Shown here: positions 21,837-33,490 of the stretch, in pieces | Layout of the letters: each line of letters begins with the position of its first letter | Position numbering within the stretch: the first letter of the stretch is position 1 | Assembly: GCA_021186555.1 (NCBI GenBank) | Contig: JAJKFL010000237.1 | Location: 43,570,483 to 43,634,482 of the forward strand | Length of the DNA: 64,000 bases | Origin: Reticulitermes speratus | Taxonomy: Eukaryota; Arthropoda; Insecta; Blattodea; Rhinotermitidae | Direction of reading: 5' to 3' | Program-made: the position numbers and the translations under genes | Notes under the pieces: generated by a model | Databases searched by the model: none | The model's input: only the letters and a program-made list of their open reading frames with translations | Told to the model about the DNA's origin: nothing

Positions 21837-23697
21837 CTTATAAAATACTTACCAGAACTGATGCCACAGTTTGGTTTTGTCTTTAGCAAAATCAAGTTAA
21901 AATCAAGCCTCTAGTGTAGCCTCTGTTAATTAAGTGATACACCACTTCACCTATCGTAATTATCTAAATTCAGAGTCTTCACTCTGACTCAGCTCCGATG
22001 TAATTACGTCTTAAAATTTAAACAGTTCATTAACTTCCTTTTGCAAACCAAGTGAAACCACATTCAGGCAATGTGCTGTGCACACAACTGTGAACAAACA
22101 AAACACAACAGTATACATTTTTTCTATTTTACAGCAATAGCTACGTCCCACTTGGTCACTCGACCCCCAAGCTGCTGAAGATGGGGGGTCTAAATCGCTA
22201 TGGCACAGCAACATTATACATTCCTTTACATCAAAATGAAATCGAATATAATGAAGGCATAAGTCAACCTTACAAAACTAACTTCACTGTTACCTGTTAA
22301 AATACCAGGCTTCGTTCTTTATAAACGTATTACTCTTTATTTCAAAGAACACACGACATCCGACCGTTTTCATATTTTATACCAAAGACAACCCTTTATC
22401 AAAGATGGCGTTGTCAATCCTTGACAAACACGGATAAGAGCACGTTCAGGCGAACCGCGTCATGGATTACAGGTTACAGATTAAACCTTTGAAGAACAAT
22501 GGTAAACATATCCACAACACTCGTTTATCATTAAGGAACTCTACGTTTTTCGTAAGATCCTTACACTATACAAAGGTTACTTCCAAGTACAGCATTAATT
22601 GGTGACTGTTTTATATCATTCACACATCCGTGAGACTGAATTGTATGTATTGTCTTCTCCTGCCATCTTGTACTTATCCGTTGAACTCTCATTTTAGTGA
22701 CGCCACCTGCCATCTGGTGGCGGTTCGTGCAACTCCAACTTGGAAGTGTCAAGAGCACAGATTATCTAGTACCCCAAGTGGGTCTAAAGTTGCTATAGTA
22801 TACATAAAATATATTTAATAATCGAATGTTACTTATTTTAATCATATTTTAAGTAGATAACGATGAACTGTATATATTTTTAATACGTAACATTAAAGAA
22901 TTCACATATACGAGTATTCTCTATAGATTTCTTTCCTAGGATTAGAAAAATTGCTCTCCGACTAATTTCCCTTTTCTCGTTTCCTATTGTCCATTCCTTT
23001 AACAATTTCGACAAATATTACATTTTATTAGCTACGAAAGTAAAGCAATTTCTCCTCAACACTCACACATGCCAGTTATGTCACCAGTCGCCGTGCACAC
23101 CTCAGTTTACTGGCACCATATTTCCAGTCATTCCAGTGACCCATTAGCGCCCAAGAGCCGTCCTGGCACGTATACTGTCTAGTTTTGCCAGTGCACTGCT
23201 GCTAACGTCCTGCTCCCTCTGTCCATACTTGTGTTTCCTCTTTAGTAGTTTATAGTTTATAATTTTTATTTGGATCTTTTTCAAATAAACTGTGCGGTAA
23301 GTACTGTAATCACACAACTTACCCTCCCCTTTCAGCCTTCATTTAGTATAACTGCTAATTCGCCAGACACAGCTGGCATGTATAAGTTTTCATAATATTT
23401 CTCTCTGTTTCCTATATAACCCGTGACAGTCCACCTCTACTAAAATTTAGTGCCCTTGTATATTGCCGGTTATATTTCACTGCGTTGTATTCCGAGTTCA
23501 GTTTTTAATAAATGGCCCCCTGATATCTCCTTTTACTAGCGGGCCCAAAATTATTCTATATTATAACTCCTGGAATACCAGTCTTTAAACTGCACACAAT
23601 TATCAAGGGTTTAAAATTGTGTGTTGAATCACTATGATATTAATTTAGCTCGAAAACACGAATTCCAGATATCATAACACTTTTAACCCTGGCAAAG
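21837..23697. other. Unannotated part of the right duplication
   Basis: Collinear with 8696-10564. Nothing further is recognised. Confidence 0.35.
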
Positions 23698-24006
23698 GGT
23701 CCACGCCGTGGCGCAGTTGGTTGAGGCAGTGCGCTACAAGCAGGAAGGTTGCGGGTTCGATTCCCAATGGTGTCATTGACATAATCCTTTCGGTCGCACT
23801 ATGGCACTGGGGTCGACTCCGCATCTAACAGAAATGAGTACCAGGAATATTTCCTGGGGGGGGGGGTAAAGGCGGTCGGTGCGTAAGGCTGACAAACTTA
23901 CCACCTTCATGTGCCGATTGTCTATAAATCTGGGAGCCTCAACCTCCTGGAACCCTAAAGGTCTGTCCAGGTCTGTAATGGGATTGCTTTGCTCTTTACC
24001 CAGACA
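23698..24006 (+). mobile_element. tRNA-derived SINE (duplicate of 10565-10870)
   Basis: Same A box, B box, G run and tail as the left copy, with a slightly longer G run. It was duplicated as part of the 5.5-kb block and is not an independent insertion. Confidence 0.85.
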
Positions 24007-24362
24007 CGTTTGTGCACAGATCTCGACAGTAACTCGCTAAATGTTTATCGCAACGACAGAAGTTGTGGACACAAATGTGACACAAATTACAATCCCTGTC
24101 CAGGCCTGTACAGGGATTGTAATCTTAACATTAATTACACAAGCAAACGCAAGTTCTGAAAGTCTTAACGATCTCTGCGTTGTGTTCAGTGCCACTAAAC
24201 CCTGCAGTTTCCACTCAGGCATTCACACGCTTGTGCAGAACACACACACTGCTGTATCAGTCCTACTGCTAGTTGTTTCTCTTTACAGTTTCAGGATCAC
24301 CTGTCGCTCTGACGCCTATCAGCTTTGTGTTGTCCTGACTGCCTACTTCCTTATGCAGGCCA

Positions 24363-24430
24363 CACACGCTCCGGCGGCCTGTCAGTTCTGCCTGCACAGT
24401 TATGCCTGCGACAGGCCGCCGGAGCGTGTG
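24363..24430. repeat. 21-bp perfect inverted repeat (hairpin)
   Basis: The arms 24363-24383 and 24410-24430 are exact reverse complements (cacacgctccggcggcctgt plus one base) around a 26-bp loop. It lies at the outer edge of a GC-rich zone with repeated ccggccgg motifs (24430-24570). That zone looks like the terminal region of the Harbinger-type element beside it. Confidence 0.85.
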
Positions 24431-24594
24431 TAGGGTCCGGCACACCTTTCAGTTATAACTGTACAGGCGGCCGGAGCAAATACGAAAACTCGTTCGACCA
24501 ACCGGCAGGCCGGAGGACTGCGCAGGCGTACCGGAGCGTGTGTAGGTTCCGGCCGGCCGGAACGGCGTCAATTCAGGGCACGTGTTGAAGCCAG

Positions 24595-24855
24595 TCAGAA
24601 CCTCCTCATCACTGTATTTTTCTTTTCAATTAATGGCGCCACTAATGAAAGTAGTTGTAAGTATGTTTCTTCATCCATTCGCAAATAATTATGCCAGTCT
24701 TTAGGGGCCAGCTTCAACTCAGTCAAGAAATTTACATGGGAATACGTGTTTCTTTTTTGTAACCACTCTTTACACCACATTTTACGCTTACTTTTACTCT
24801 TCATAGCTATTAGCAAGCCAACAATAGCGAGCGTGTCGTCGTCTGTTGAGGCCAT
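24595..24855 (-). mobile_element. PIF/Harbinger transposase N-terminal fragment
   Basis: From ATG at 24855 the minus strand reads MASTDDDTLAIVGLLIAMKS, KRKMWCKEWLQKRNTYSHVN, FLTELKLAPKDWHNYLRMDE, and YLQLLSLVAPLIEKKNTVMR, then a stop. This is the N-terminal part of HARBI1/ALP1-like transposases, ahead of the DDE nuclease. All catalytic parts are missing, and terminal-type sequence (ccggccggaac) follows at once, so it is an internally deleted, non-autonomous copy. Confidence 0.75.
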
Positions 24856-24875
24856 GATCAAGACTAGCGGGATTC

Positions 24876-26295
24876 GCCTGAACGTGTGTGAGGACTTCAG
24901 TTTATCCGGCCGCCTCTCTTCAGGCGGCCTGCGCACGCAAAACTGACAGGCCTACCTGAACGTGTGTGGGGACTTCAGTTTATCCGGCCGCCTCTCTTCA
25001 GGCGGCCTGCGCAGGCAAAACTGACAGGCCTACCTGAACGTGTGTGGGGACTTCAGTTTATCCGGCCGCCTCTCTTCAGGCGGCCTGCGCAGGCAAAACT
25101 GACAGGCCTACCTGAACGTGTGTGGGAACTTCAGTTTATCCGGCCGCCTCTCTTCAGGCGGCCTGCGCAGGCAAAACTGACAGGCCTACCTGAACGTGTG
25201 TGGGGACTTCAGTTTATCCGGCCGCCTCTCTTCAGGCGGCCTGCGCACGCAAAACTGACAGGCCTACCTGAACGTGTGTGGGGACTTCAGTTTATCCGGC
25301 CGCCTCTCTTCAGGCGGCCTGCGCAGGCAAAACTGACAGGCCTACCTGAACGTGTGTGGGGACTTCAGTTTATCCGGCCGCCTCTCTTCAGGCGGCCTGC
25401 GCACGCAAAACTGACAGGCCTACCTGAACGTGTGTGGGGACTTCAGTTTATCCGGCCGCCTCTCTTCAGGCGGCCTGCGCAGGCAAAACTGACAGGCCTA
25501 CCTGAACGTGTGTGGGGACTTCAGTTTATCCGGCCGCCTCTCTTCAGGCGGCCTGCGCACGCAAAACTGACAGGCCTACCTGAACGTGTGTGGGGACTTC
25601 AGTTTATCCGGCCGCCTCTCTTCAGGCGGCCTGCGCAGGCAAAACTGACAGGCCTACCTGAACGTGTGTGGGGACTTCAGTTTATCCGGCCGCCTCTCTT
25701 CAGGCGGCCTGCGCACGCAAAACTGACAAGCCTACCTGAACGTGTGTGGGGACTTCAGTTTATCCGGCCGCCTCTCTTCAGGCGGCCTGCGCAGGCAAAA
25801 CTGACAGGCCTACCTGAACGTGTGTGGGGACTTCAGTTTATCCGGCCGCCTCTCTTCAGGCGGCCTGCGCAGGCAAAACTGACAGGCCTACCTGAACGTG
25901 TGTGGGGACTTCAGTTTATCCGGCCGCCTCTCTTCAGGCGGCCTGCGCAGGCAAAACTGACAGGCCTACCTGAACGTGTGTGGGGACTTCAGTTTATCCG
26001 GCCGCCTCTCTTCAGGCGGCCTGCGCAGGCAAAACTGACAGGCCTACCTGAACGTGTGTGGGGACTTCAGTTTATCCGGCCGCCTCTCTTCAGGCGGCCT
26101 GCGCACGCAAAACTGACAGGCCTACCTGAACGTGTGTGGGGACTTCAGTTTATCCGGCCGCCTCTCTTCAGGCGGCCTGCGCAGGCAAAACTGACAGGCC
26201 TACCTGAACGTGTGTGGGGACTTCAGTTTATCCGGCCGCCTCTCTTCAGGCGGCCTGCGCAGGCAAAACTGACAGGCCTACCTGAACGTGTGTGG
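24876..26295. repeat. 78-bp tandem array grown from a transposon end
   Basis: About 18 copies of a 78-bp unit (cctgaacgtgtgtggggact, cagtttatccggccgcctct, ggcggcctgcgca(g/c)gcaaaa, ctgacaggccta). The period is 26 codons, so the plus strand is open for 466 codons (24964-26364) as a by-product. The variants cacgc and caggc alternate in the middle third, which shows two-unit amplification. The first unit abuts the 5' end of the Harbinger-like fragment and shares its subterminal motifs. Confidence 0.95.
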
Positions 26296-27464
26296 CCGGC
26301 ATTAGACGCTGTCTTCTCGTGTGTGTGTGTCTTACTTTATTTGTTTAAGATCTGCTGTGTATAAGCTGTTGGTGATACACTTGCTAATGTCATGCATTGG
26401 GACACTGTGTCTTACGCCTTTATGCAGCTAGGTTCCTCGCGGCAGGCAGCTGCGCATAAGAACGTTCAGAGCGACTGCAAGGTCTCGCGTTACGCTATCA
26501 GGTACAAGACGTGAGTAATGGCGGCATAGCAGAGGTGACGTCACGTCAGTGCCTGAAATGGAACACACGATAAAATACAGAGAAAACTGTTCCGGAAGGG
26601 GGAAAAAAAGGAAAGGGCTTAAATGTTATACTCGGCTCCACTTCGGATACAGCCTCAATTTGTCGCTTCCGCGATAACCCTAGAGGAGAAATACCGGGTG
26701 TTTTAAAAGGCGCCTGAATTCTTGGGATAGTTACTGGCCCTATTTTATATGTCCATCTTTACTCTGTAGAAAAACCAGAGGGTGTGAAATATCTTAACTC
26801 GTTACTTCCGGTGTCTTCAATTTGGTAACCAAACGGACTGCGAATTGTTGAGGTGGGAGCCGAGCTAGCTGAGTTTCCTGCTTGATCCCAGGACGATCGT
26901 ACAACACATAACTTTCGTTCAGACAATATGTTTGTAAAATTGTAAATAACAATATGGCGGCCGAGCGAATTTATCTTTAGCTTCAGATGTGATGGCAATA
27001 CGTCATTAAACACCGACGTTGGACACGTAAAATTGTGTACGGAGACAGACGTATATACTTACATTTTGCACGAATTTTTTTTGCAAAATGACACAAATAT
27101 GGCGACGCCTCAAAGTTTTATTCACATATCTTATAAATTAAAGGTAGACAGAAACTGAGGGTTCAGGTCTTCCGGGATATGACGCCGTGTCATCCATTGA
27201 CCCTTGCAGATAAAGACATTACGATCGTTCGAAACGTCAGAAACCACCTCACAACAAAGCTTCACGTCACAGAACACCTCAAATGTCGCACAGACAGAAG
27301 CAGTTTCTTCGAAGAAACAGGTACAGTCACAGTAACAAAGTAATAAACCATCAGGACCAGAAGCCTATCCAGTGTGACAGCAGGCTGTACGACTGTTGTT
27401 GTGATATATACAGGGTGTTTCAGGAGAAATGTGCCATACCTCCGGAGAATGTTTCTTTTGTTGT
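26296..27464. other. No recognisable gene; transposon-end-like motifs
   Basis: The motifs ccgggtgttttaaaagg (26696) and atacagggtgtttcaggag (27408) resemble ends of small DNA transposons. A gttcgaaacgtcag motif at 27227 resembles the downstream half of the hammerhead-type repeats. Nothing can be assigned firmly. Confidence 0.3.
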
Positions 27465-28360
27465 TTTACGTGCATATAATTTTACGTGCATATAACTTTA
27501 CGTGCATATAACTGTACGTGCATATAACTTTACGTGCATACAACTTTACGTGCATACAACTTTACGTGCATACAACTTTACGTGCATACAACTTTACGTG
27601 CATACAACTTTACGTGCATACAACTTTACGTGCATACAACTTTACGTGCATACAACTTTACGTGCATACAACTTTACGTGCATACAACTTTACGTGCATA
27701 CAACTTTACGTGCATATAACTTTACGTGCATACAACTTTACGTGCATATAACTTTACGTGCATATAACTTAACGTGCATATAACTTAACGTGCATATAAC
27801 TTAACGTGCATATAACTTTACGTGCATACAACTTTACGTGCATACAACTTTACGTGCATACAACTTTACGTGCATACAGCTTTACGTGCATACAGCTTTA
27901 CGTGCATACAGCTTTACGTGCATACAGCTTTACGTGCATACAGCTTTACGTGCATACAGCTTTACGTGCATACAACTTTACGTGCATACAACTTTACGTG
28001 CATACAACTTTACGTGCATATAACTTTACGTGCATATAACTTTACGTGCATATAACTTTACGTGCATATAACTTTACGTGCATACAACTTTACGTGCATA
28101 CAACTTTACGTGCATATAACTTTACGTGCATATAACTTTACGTGCATATAACTTTACGTGCATATAACTTTACGTGCATATAACTTTACGTGCATATAAC
28201 TTTACGTGCATATAACTTTACGTGCATATAACTTTACGTGCATATAACTTTACGTTCATATAACTTTACGTTCATATAACTTTACGTGCATATAACTTTA
28301 CGTGCATATAACTTTACGTGCATATAACTTTACGTGCATATAGCTTTACGTGCATATAAC
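27465..28360. repeat. 16-bp minisatellite
   Basis: Fifty-six copies of tttacgtgcatataac. Variants (tacaac, tacagc, cttaac) are clustered in neighbouring blocks. Many frames are open because of the unit sequence; none is coding. Confidence 0.98.
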
Positions 28361-28522
28361 TCAAAACTTGCTCAACCTTTCTGTGGTGCTGGCAACTTTG
28401 GTAAGATTTGGTCCGCATGCGAGCAACATACACAGAATGAAGAATCAGAAAGTTCACGTACAATTATGTGTCAATTTACCCGTGCATTTCATATTATCTA
28501 CAGCGTGCATTTTTTAACAAAT

Positions 28523-28737
28523 CACAAATTACACACCAACAAAATGCACTATATTTTTTCACTTTTTTTATTCTCCAACCCCTACATATAAGTAAATATA
28601 GACTACGAGCCCCCTGAAGATGACTTACATAGTCATCTTCAGGGGGCTCGTAGTCTATATTTACTTATATTTAGGGGTTGAAGAATAAAAAAGTGAAAAT
28701 ACTCGTATAGTGCATTTTGTTGGTGTGTAATTTGTGG
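28523..28737. mobile_element. Foldback element with about 100-bp arms
   Basis: Two near-perfect inverted arms (about 28523-28625 and 28630-28735) meet at ctgaagatgact-tacat-agtcatcttcag. Each arm includes the start of a hammerhead core (CTGAAGA plus one stem II strand) but neither has GAAAC. The arms also share gactacgagccccctgaaga and caccaacaaaatgcacta. There is no coding capacity. Confidence 0.85.
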
Positions 28738-28962
28738 TGCACCCTGTATGTTTCTATACTGCATGTGCAATAACAGCAAAACGTAATACCAATACGATTC
28801 ACAAGCTAGGCTCGGGAAAGGGTGCACAAATCCCGGGCGCCAATCACCTGGGGGGGGGGGGGGTCAAATATCTTACGTTGGCGCCTATTAGTTTTGTGAC
28901 GTCAGCACCGTTCTTGTTTTGTCACCTATCTGGCGCCTAGAATTCTGAGTGCCTTCTAGAAG

Positions 28963-29192
28963 GCTTACGCCGCGATGTTGATGAAATTTGTGGTCTTCTG
29001 GGTAATTACACGGCGTCCTGTGGTAATTATTTACCGACGTTTCGGGACAACGTATCGGTCTCATCTTCACGGGTCAAGATTCCAACAGATTCCTCTTGAC
29101 CCGTGAAGATGGGACCGATACGTTGTCCCGAAACGTCGGTAAATAATTACCATACGACGCCGTGTAATTACCCAGAAGACCACAGATTTTAT
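28963..29192. mobile_element. Foldback element with 12-bp target-site duplication
   Basis: The 230-bp element is flanked by gccttctagaag at 28951-28962 and 29193-29204. The arms (about 28990-29080 and 29092-29190) are inverted copies of a sequence with cagaagac, taccgacgtttcgggacaac, and catcttcacgggtcaag. Each arm holds gtgaagatg...cgaaacgtcgg, a hammerhead-like core in which the first C of CUGANGA is G. A related, more decayed pair is at 52513-52875. Confidence 0.88.
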
Positions 29193-29344
29193 GCCTTCTA
29201 GAAGTTTGGACAATATGTGCAACCGTGCGCTAGGTGTCGCTATGTTTTGCGCATTTTACGCAATCAACTAGCAACGTGTGTCTGCGCGCATTAACAGCTC
29301 AGAACTTAAACTGCTTCGGCATTCTATCTCGGCTTTACCAGGGT

Positions 29345-29635
29345 AAAAAGCAACCCCATTACAGGCCTAGACAGGCCCTTACGGTTACAGGAGGTTGAGG
29401 CTACCAGATTTATAGACAATCGGCACATGAAGGTGGTAAGGTTGTCAGCCCTACGCACCGGCCGCCTTTACCTCCAAGGAAATACTCCTGGTACTCATTT
29501 CTGTTAGAGACAGAGTCGACCCCAGGCCGGAAGGATTATGTCAATGAAAAATTCAAATCACACCATCGGGAATCGAACCCGCGACCTTCCGGCTTGCAGA
29601 GCAGTGCCTAAACCAACTGCGACACCGCGTGCCTC
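29345..29635 (-). mobile_element. tRNA-derived SINE
   Basis: Minus-strand copy with B box gggttcgattcc read in reverse (about 29569-29580). It is flanked by ctttaccagggt at 29333-29344 and 29636-29647, a 12-bp target-site duplication. A G-rich body and head match the copy at 10565. Confidence 0.88.
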
Positions 29636-29710
29636 CTTTACCAGGGTTAAAAGACTTTCTCATTTCAATTGTCTCCGCGGGCCACACATTGCCGGCGACC
29701 TACTCCTTGA

Positions 29711-30311
29711 CCGGGCCTGACACAACCAAACATACCGGGCCTGACACAACCAAACATACCGGGCCTGACACAACCAAACATACCGGGCCTGACACAACCA
29801 AACATACCGGGCCTGACACAACCAAACATACCGGGCCTGACACAACCAAACATACCGGGCCTGACACAACCAAACATACCGGGCCTGACACAACCAAACA
29901 TACCGGGCATGACACAACCAAACATACCGGGCCTGACACAACCAAACATACGGGCCTGACACAACCAAACATACCGGGCCTGACACAACCAAACATACCG
30001 GGCCTGACACAACCAAACATACCGGGCCTGACACAACCAAACATACCGGGCCTGACACAACCAAACATACCGGGCCTGACACAACCAAACATACCGGCCT
30101 GACACAACCAAACATACCGGGCCTGACACAACCAAACATACCGAGCCTGACAAAACCAAACATACCGGGCCTGACACAACCAAACATACCGGGCCTGACA
30201 CAACCAAACATACCGGGCCTGACACAACCAAACATACCGGCCCTGACACAACCAAACATACCGGGCCTGACACAACCAAACATACCGAGCCTGACACAAC
30301 CAAACATACCG
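29711..30311. repeat. 25-bp minisatellite
   Basis: Twenty-four copies of a 25-bp unit (ccgggcctgacacaaccaaa plus catac). A few units are 24 bp (acgggcctg, accggcctg), which shifts the frames. Frames of up to 246 codons on the minus strand come from the repeat and are not genes. Confidence 0.98.
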
Positions 30312-31369
30312 AACATATCCGAAGTAGAACGGTTACGTAGATAATTAAGTGAGAATAATGCAGTAACATTGCTGTTCTACGTTTAACATGATGTGTTATA
30401 CGCACACTGCGCAGGTCCGTCCTTGAGCCGACAACTAAGCCAAGACATACGGAGAGGCGTGTGCTTTGTAAAGGACCTGGAACTTTAAAGACGATTTTTA
30501 TGAAAATAGTACGCGTTTTTATAGCTTAATTAGTCTTTATACCGCTCAAATGTCAATTAAATGTTAACATTTACAGGTACAGGTACAGGTGTTAACATTA
30601 CAGAAACTATAAATTCCTTAAGTATTTCGTAATCAATAACTCTATAATTGCTCTAATTACTTAAAACTTAACCTCATTATCTCCGTAATTTTCTATCTTC
30701 AGATATAGGTACGTGTCGTTATATCGATGTAAATTAAATCCTGGAGTGTTCTCCCGACGTATGGCAGATTCGTCTTGGTACACCCTGTGTAACAATTTGA
30801 AAATATGGCTTTGATCGTGCACAAATGAGACACAAAAACAATTTCCCTTTGGAATTTCATTAAGTGAACTGTCTTTGTCACTGAAAGCTCGTGCAAAGCG
30901 GGCTTCTAAATTCCTTCGAGCTCTGTATCGAACGTCCTGCTACTGTATATAAAACACAGCAATATATGAATCAAGCAGTCATTGAAGCAAAGGCGAATAA
31001 CTCTGAAATATCATCAGGTAATTGAAACGAATACAAATTCCTCTCTACATATCATCTCGACCCCCTGGGCTACTCTCTTTCTGAATGTTTCTCTGTCACT
31101 CCCCACTTACCATTCACCACTCATTTCTCTGGAAGAGAGACAGACTCTGTCACTTCCTGACACTGCTACTGTCAGCTTCAACTCATAACTTCATTCAATT
31201 AGAGCTCCTATCCAGAAGTCTTACATTCGATTCCCGATACCACATTTCTTTGTCAGTTCGTCTCTAACGCCATTCTAATATTATCCTCCGACCTATTCCT
31301 TAACACGCATTCCCTTACCTACAAGTTTCCCGACTAACAGTGCATACTTTTACGATCCCGCAAAGATAA
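30312..31369. other. No recognisable feature
   Basis: AT-rich and unassigned. Short direct repeat aggtac occurs near 30573-30590. No splice-bounded open frame is supported. Confidence 0.35.
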
Positions 31370-31640
31370 AGTTGTACTGCGGGGCACGCAGACATACAGA
31401 CGGAGCAGAGGTATAGCCCCACTCATTTTTCATCTCGATAGTATATACACATGACTGGCCAGTTTCACGCTCCGGCCGTTTCATCCCCAGAGAAGGAACT
31501 TCAGATACCCACTGAATGGAGGCTGGATGGTCTCCACAGCCAGTGTGGATGTTCTGACGACAGGCAACGTCCAGCCCGTAGTTCGAACCCCCATTCGTGC
31601 TACGTGTTCTGCCCATCTTTACTTGATGGTCCCAATAATA
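31370..31640 (-). mobile_element. SINE-like element, family 2 (minus strand)
   Basis: Read in reverse it has gggggttcgaactacgggct, acatccacactggctgtgg, and ccattcagtgggtatctga. This is the same order of blocks as at 7081-7325 with considerable divergence. Confidence 0.4.
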
Positions 31641-31710
31641 TTCAGTGAGCAGTACAAATCATGAAGCCCCTCATCATGCAGTCTTCTCCAGTCTCCTGTC
31701 ACTTCCCCAC

Positions 31711-32664
31711 TAAAACTGACTCAGACAGCACACACTGTGGCCAACATAACTAAAACTGACTCAGACAGCACACACTGTGGCCAACATAACTAAAACTGAC
31801 TCAGACAGCACACACTGTGGCCAACATAACTAAAACTGACTCAGACAGCACACACTGTGGCCAACATAACTAAAACTGACTCAGACAGCACACACTGTGG
31901 CCAACATAACTAAAACTGTCTCAGACAGCACACACTGTGGCCAACATAACTAAAACTGACTCAGACAGCACACACTGTGGCCAACATAACTAAAACTGAC
32001 TCAGACAGCACACACTGTGGCCAACATAACTAAAACTGACTCAGACAGCACACACTGTGGCCAACATAACTAAAACTGACTCAGACAGCACACACTGTGG
32101 CCAACATAACTAAAACTGACTCAGACAGCACACACTGTGGCCAACATAACTAAAACTGTCTCAGACAGCACACACTGTGGCCAACATAACTAAAACTGTC
32201 TCAGACAGCACACACTGTGGCCAACATAACTAAAACTGACTCAGACAGCACACACTGTGGCCAACATAACTTAAACTGACTCAGACAGCACACACTGTGG
32301 CCAACATAACTTAAACTGACTCAGACAGCACACACTGTGGCCAACATAACTAAAACTGACTCAGACAGCACACACTGTGGCCAACATAACTAAAACTGAC
32401 TCAGACAGCACACACTGTGGCCAACATAACTAAAACTGACTCAGACAGCACACACTGTGGCCAACATAACTAAAACTGACTCAGACAGCACACACTGTGG
32501 CCAACATAACTAAAACTGACTCAGACAGCACACACTGTGGCCAACATAACTAAAACTGACTCAGACAGCACACACTGTGGCCAACATAACTAAAACTGAC
32601 TCAGACAGCACACACTGTGGCCAACATAACTAAAACTGACTCAGACAGCACACACTGTGGCCAA
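31711..32664. repeat. 40-bp minisatellite
   Basis: Nearly 24 copies of a 40-bp unit (taaaactgactcagacagca followed by cacactgtggccaacataac). It is very homogeneous, with only a few single-base variants (ctgtctc, cttaaac). Confidence 0.98.
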
Positions 32665-33031
32665 TTTCCTCTCGCCCGTTCCATTTTTAAATAGGCCCAA
32701 TACAAAACGAAAGTTTAAGCAAATAAAACCCCTGGAACTTTGATCTAGAATAACTTACTTTGATTAAATTAAGTTAAACTTTCGTGCGTTTTAAGTCCCT
32801 CCTTCTAGGCTCTACTATTCTTTTACGCGCAAAATTTAATTCCTAACTGACCTCCGTGCACGTGTGTATGTGGACCACGTGTACAGTTTGCACTTGTTAG
32901 TCCTCTGTCGGTAGAAAACCTAACTTATAGGAAACGCTGATACTAAAGGATATTAAATTAAGTTATAAACCAACTGATGCACACTAAAACCACTTTTTAA
33001 GTAGCTTTATTATAAAATTGTTAAAATTGCA
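32665..33031. other. No recognisable feature
   Basis: AT-rich sequence that leads into a hammerhead-bearing repeat end. Nothing else is seen. Confidence 0.35.
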
Positions 33032-33071
33032 CCCCTACACGTGTTTCGATCCTAGGATCATCGTCAGGGGG
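33032..33071 (-). ncRNA. Complete minimal hammerhead ribozyme (type I), candidate
   Basis: Read on the minus strand from 33071: CCCC (stem I), CTGACGA, an extra T, GATC-CTAG-GATC (stem II hairpin), GAA, AC-ACGT-GT (short stem III), A as cleavage-site base (triplet GTA), then GGGG (stem I return). All invariant core bases CUGANGA, GAAA and NUH are present. The extra U after the core is a departure from the classical form. Hammerheads with very short stem III are known in Penelope-like elements and retrozymes. Cleavage is predicted between 33036 and 33035. Confidence 0.6.
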
Positions 33072-33289
33072 GTTTTTTGCTAAAAGCTACAGTCACTTCA
33101 ACACATGATTTAAAATATTAGGTGTCAACAGTGTGAAAACTAAAGGATATATTTATGTCATGGAACAGTTCAACACTTAAGGGTCTAATGCAATACATCG
33201 CGTACTGCAAACACGAAGTTCAAATGTTACATCTACGAGGAAAACGTACAATAATTTGTGCGCAAGAAATTAACCATCTTAAGAATGTT

Positions 33290-33490
33290 AAGACCCAGAC
33301 ATAGATGGAAGGACGATAATAAAATGGATCTTAAATAAAATAACTGCAAGGGCTGGGATAGGAACAACTGTCCGGCTGTTGTGAACACGGTAATGAACAT
33401 TCGGGTACCACAAGAGGCCGGGAATTTCTTGACTAGCTGACGAACTAGTAGCTTCTCAAGAAAGTCTCTGTTCCATGGAGTTAGAATATA
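33290..33490 (+). mobile_element. LINE 3'-end fragment
   Basis: The plus strand resembles RP(R)RRWKDDNKMDLK, followed by VPQEAGNFLTS and a final ttctcaagaaagtctctgtt. The same tail is found at 58720-58965 (WEDNIRMDLKEI). It represents the end of a non-LTR element family common in this window. It is frameshifted and 5'-truncated. Confidence 0.5.

Larger units (their letters stand above)
18699..24230. repeat. Segmental duplication, right copy (pairs with 5494-11095)
   Basis: Collinear with the left copy. Upstream of its left edge the satellite replaces the intron and exon A1 found beside the left copy. At the right edge similarity stops at gcattcacacgc, after which the sequence differs from the LINE seen at 11096. 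Confidence 0.95.

Noticed and set aside
24964..26364. 466-codon frame with 26-residue repeats
   Set aside because: The 78-bp unit is 26 codons long and stop-free in one frame. It is derived from a transposon end and not a protein repeat gene.
29660..30405. 218- and 246-codon minus-strand frames (MFGCVRPG-type and CLVVSGPV-type repeats)
   Set aside because: By-products of the 25-bp array.
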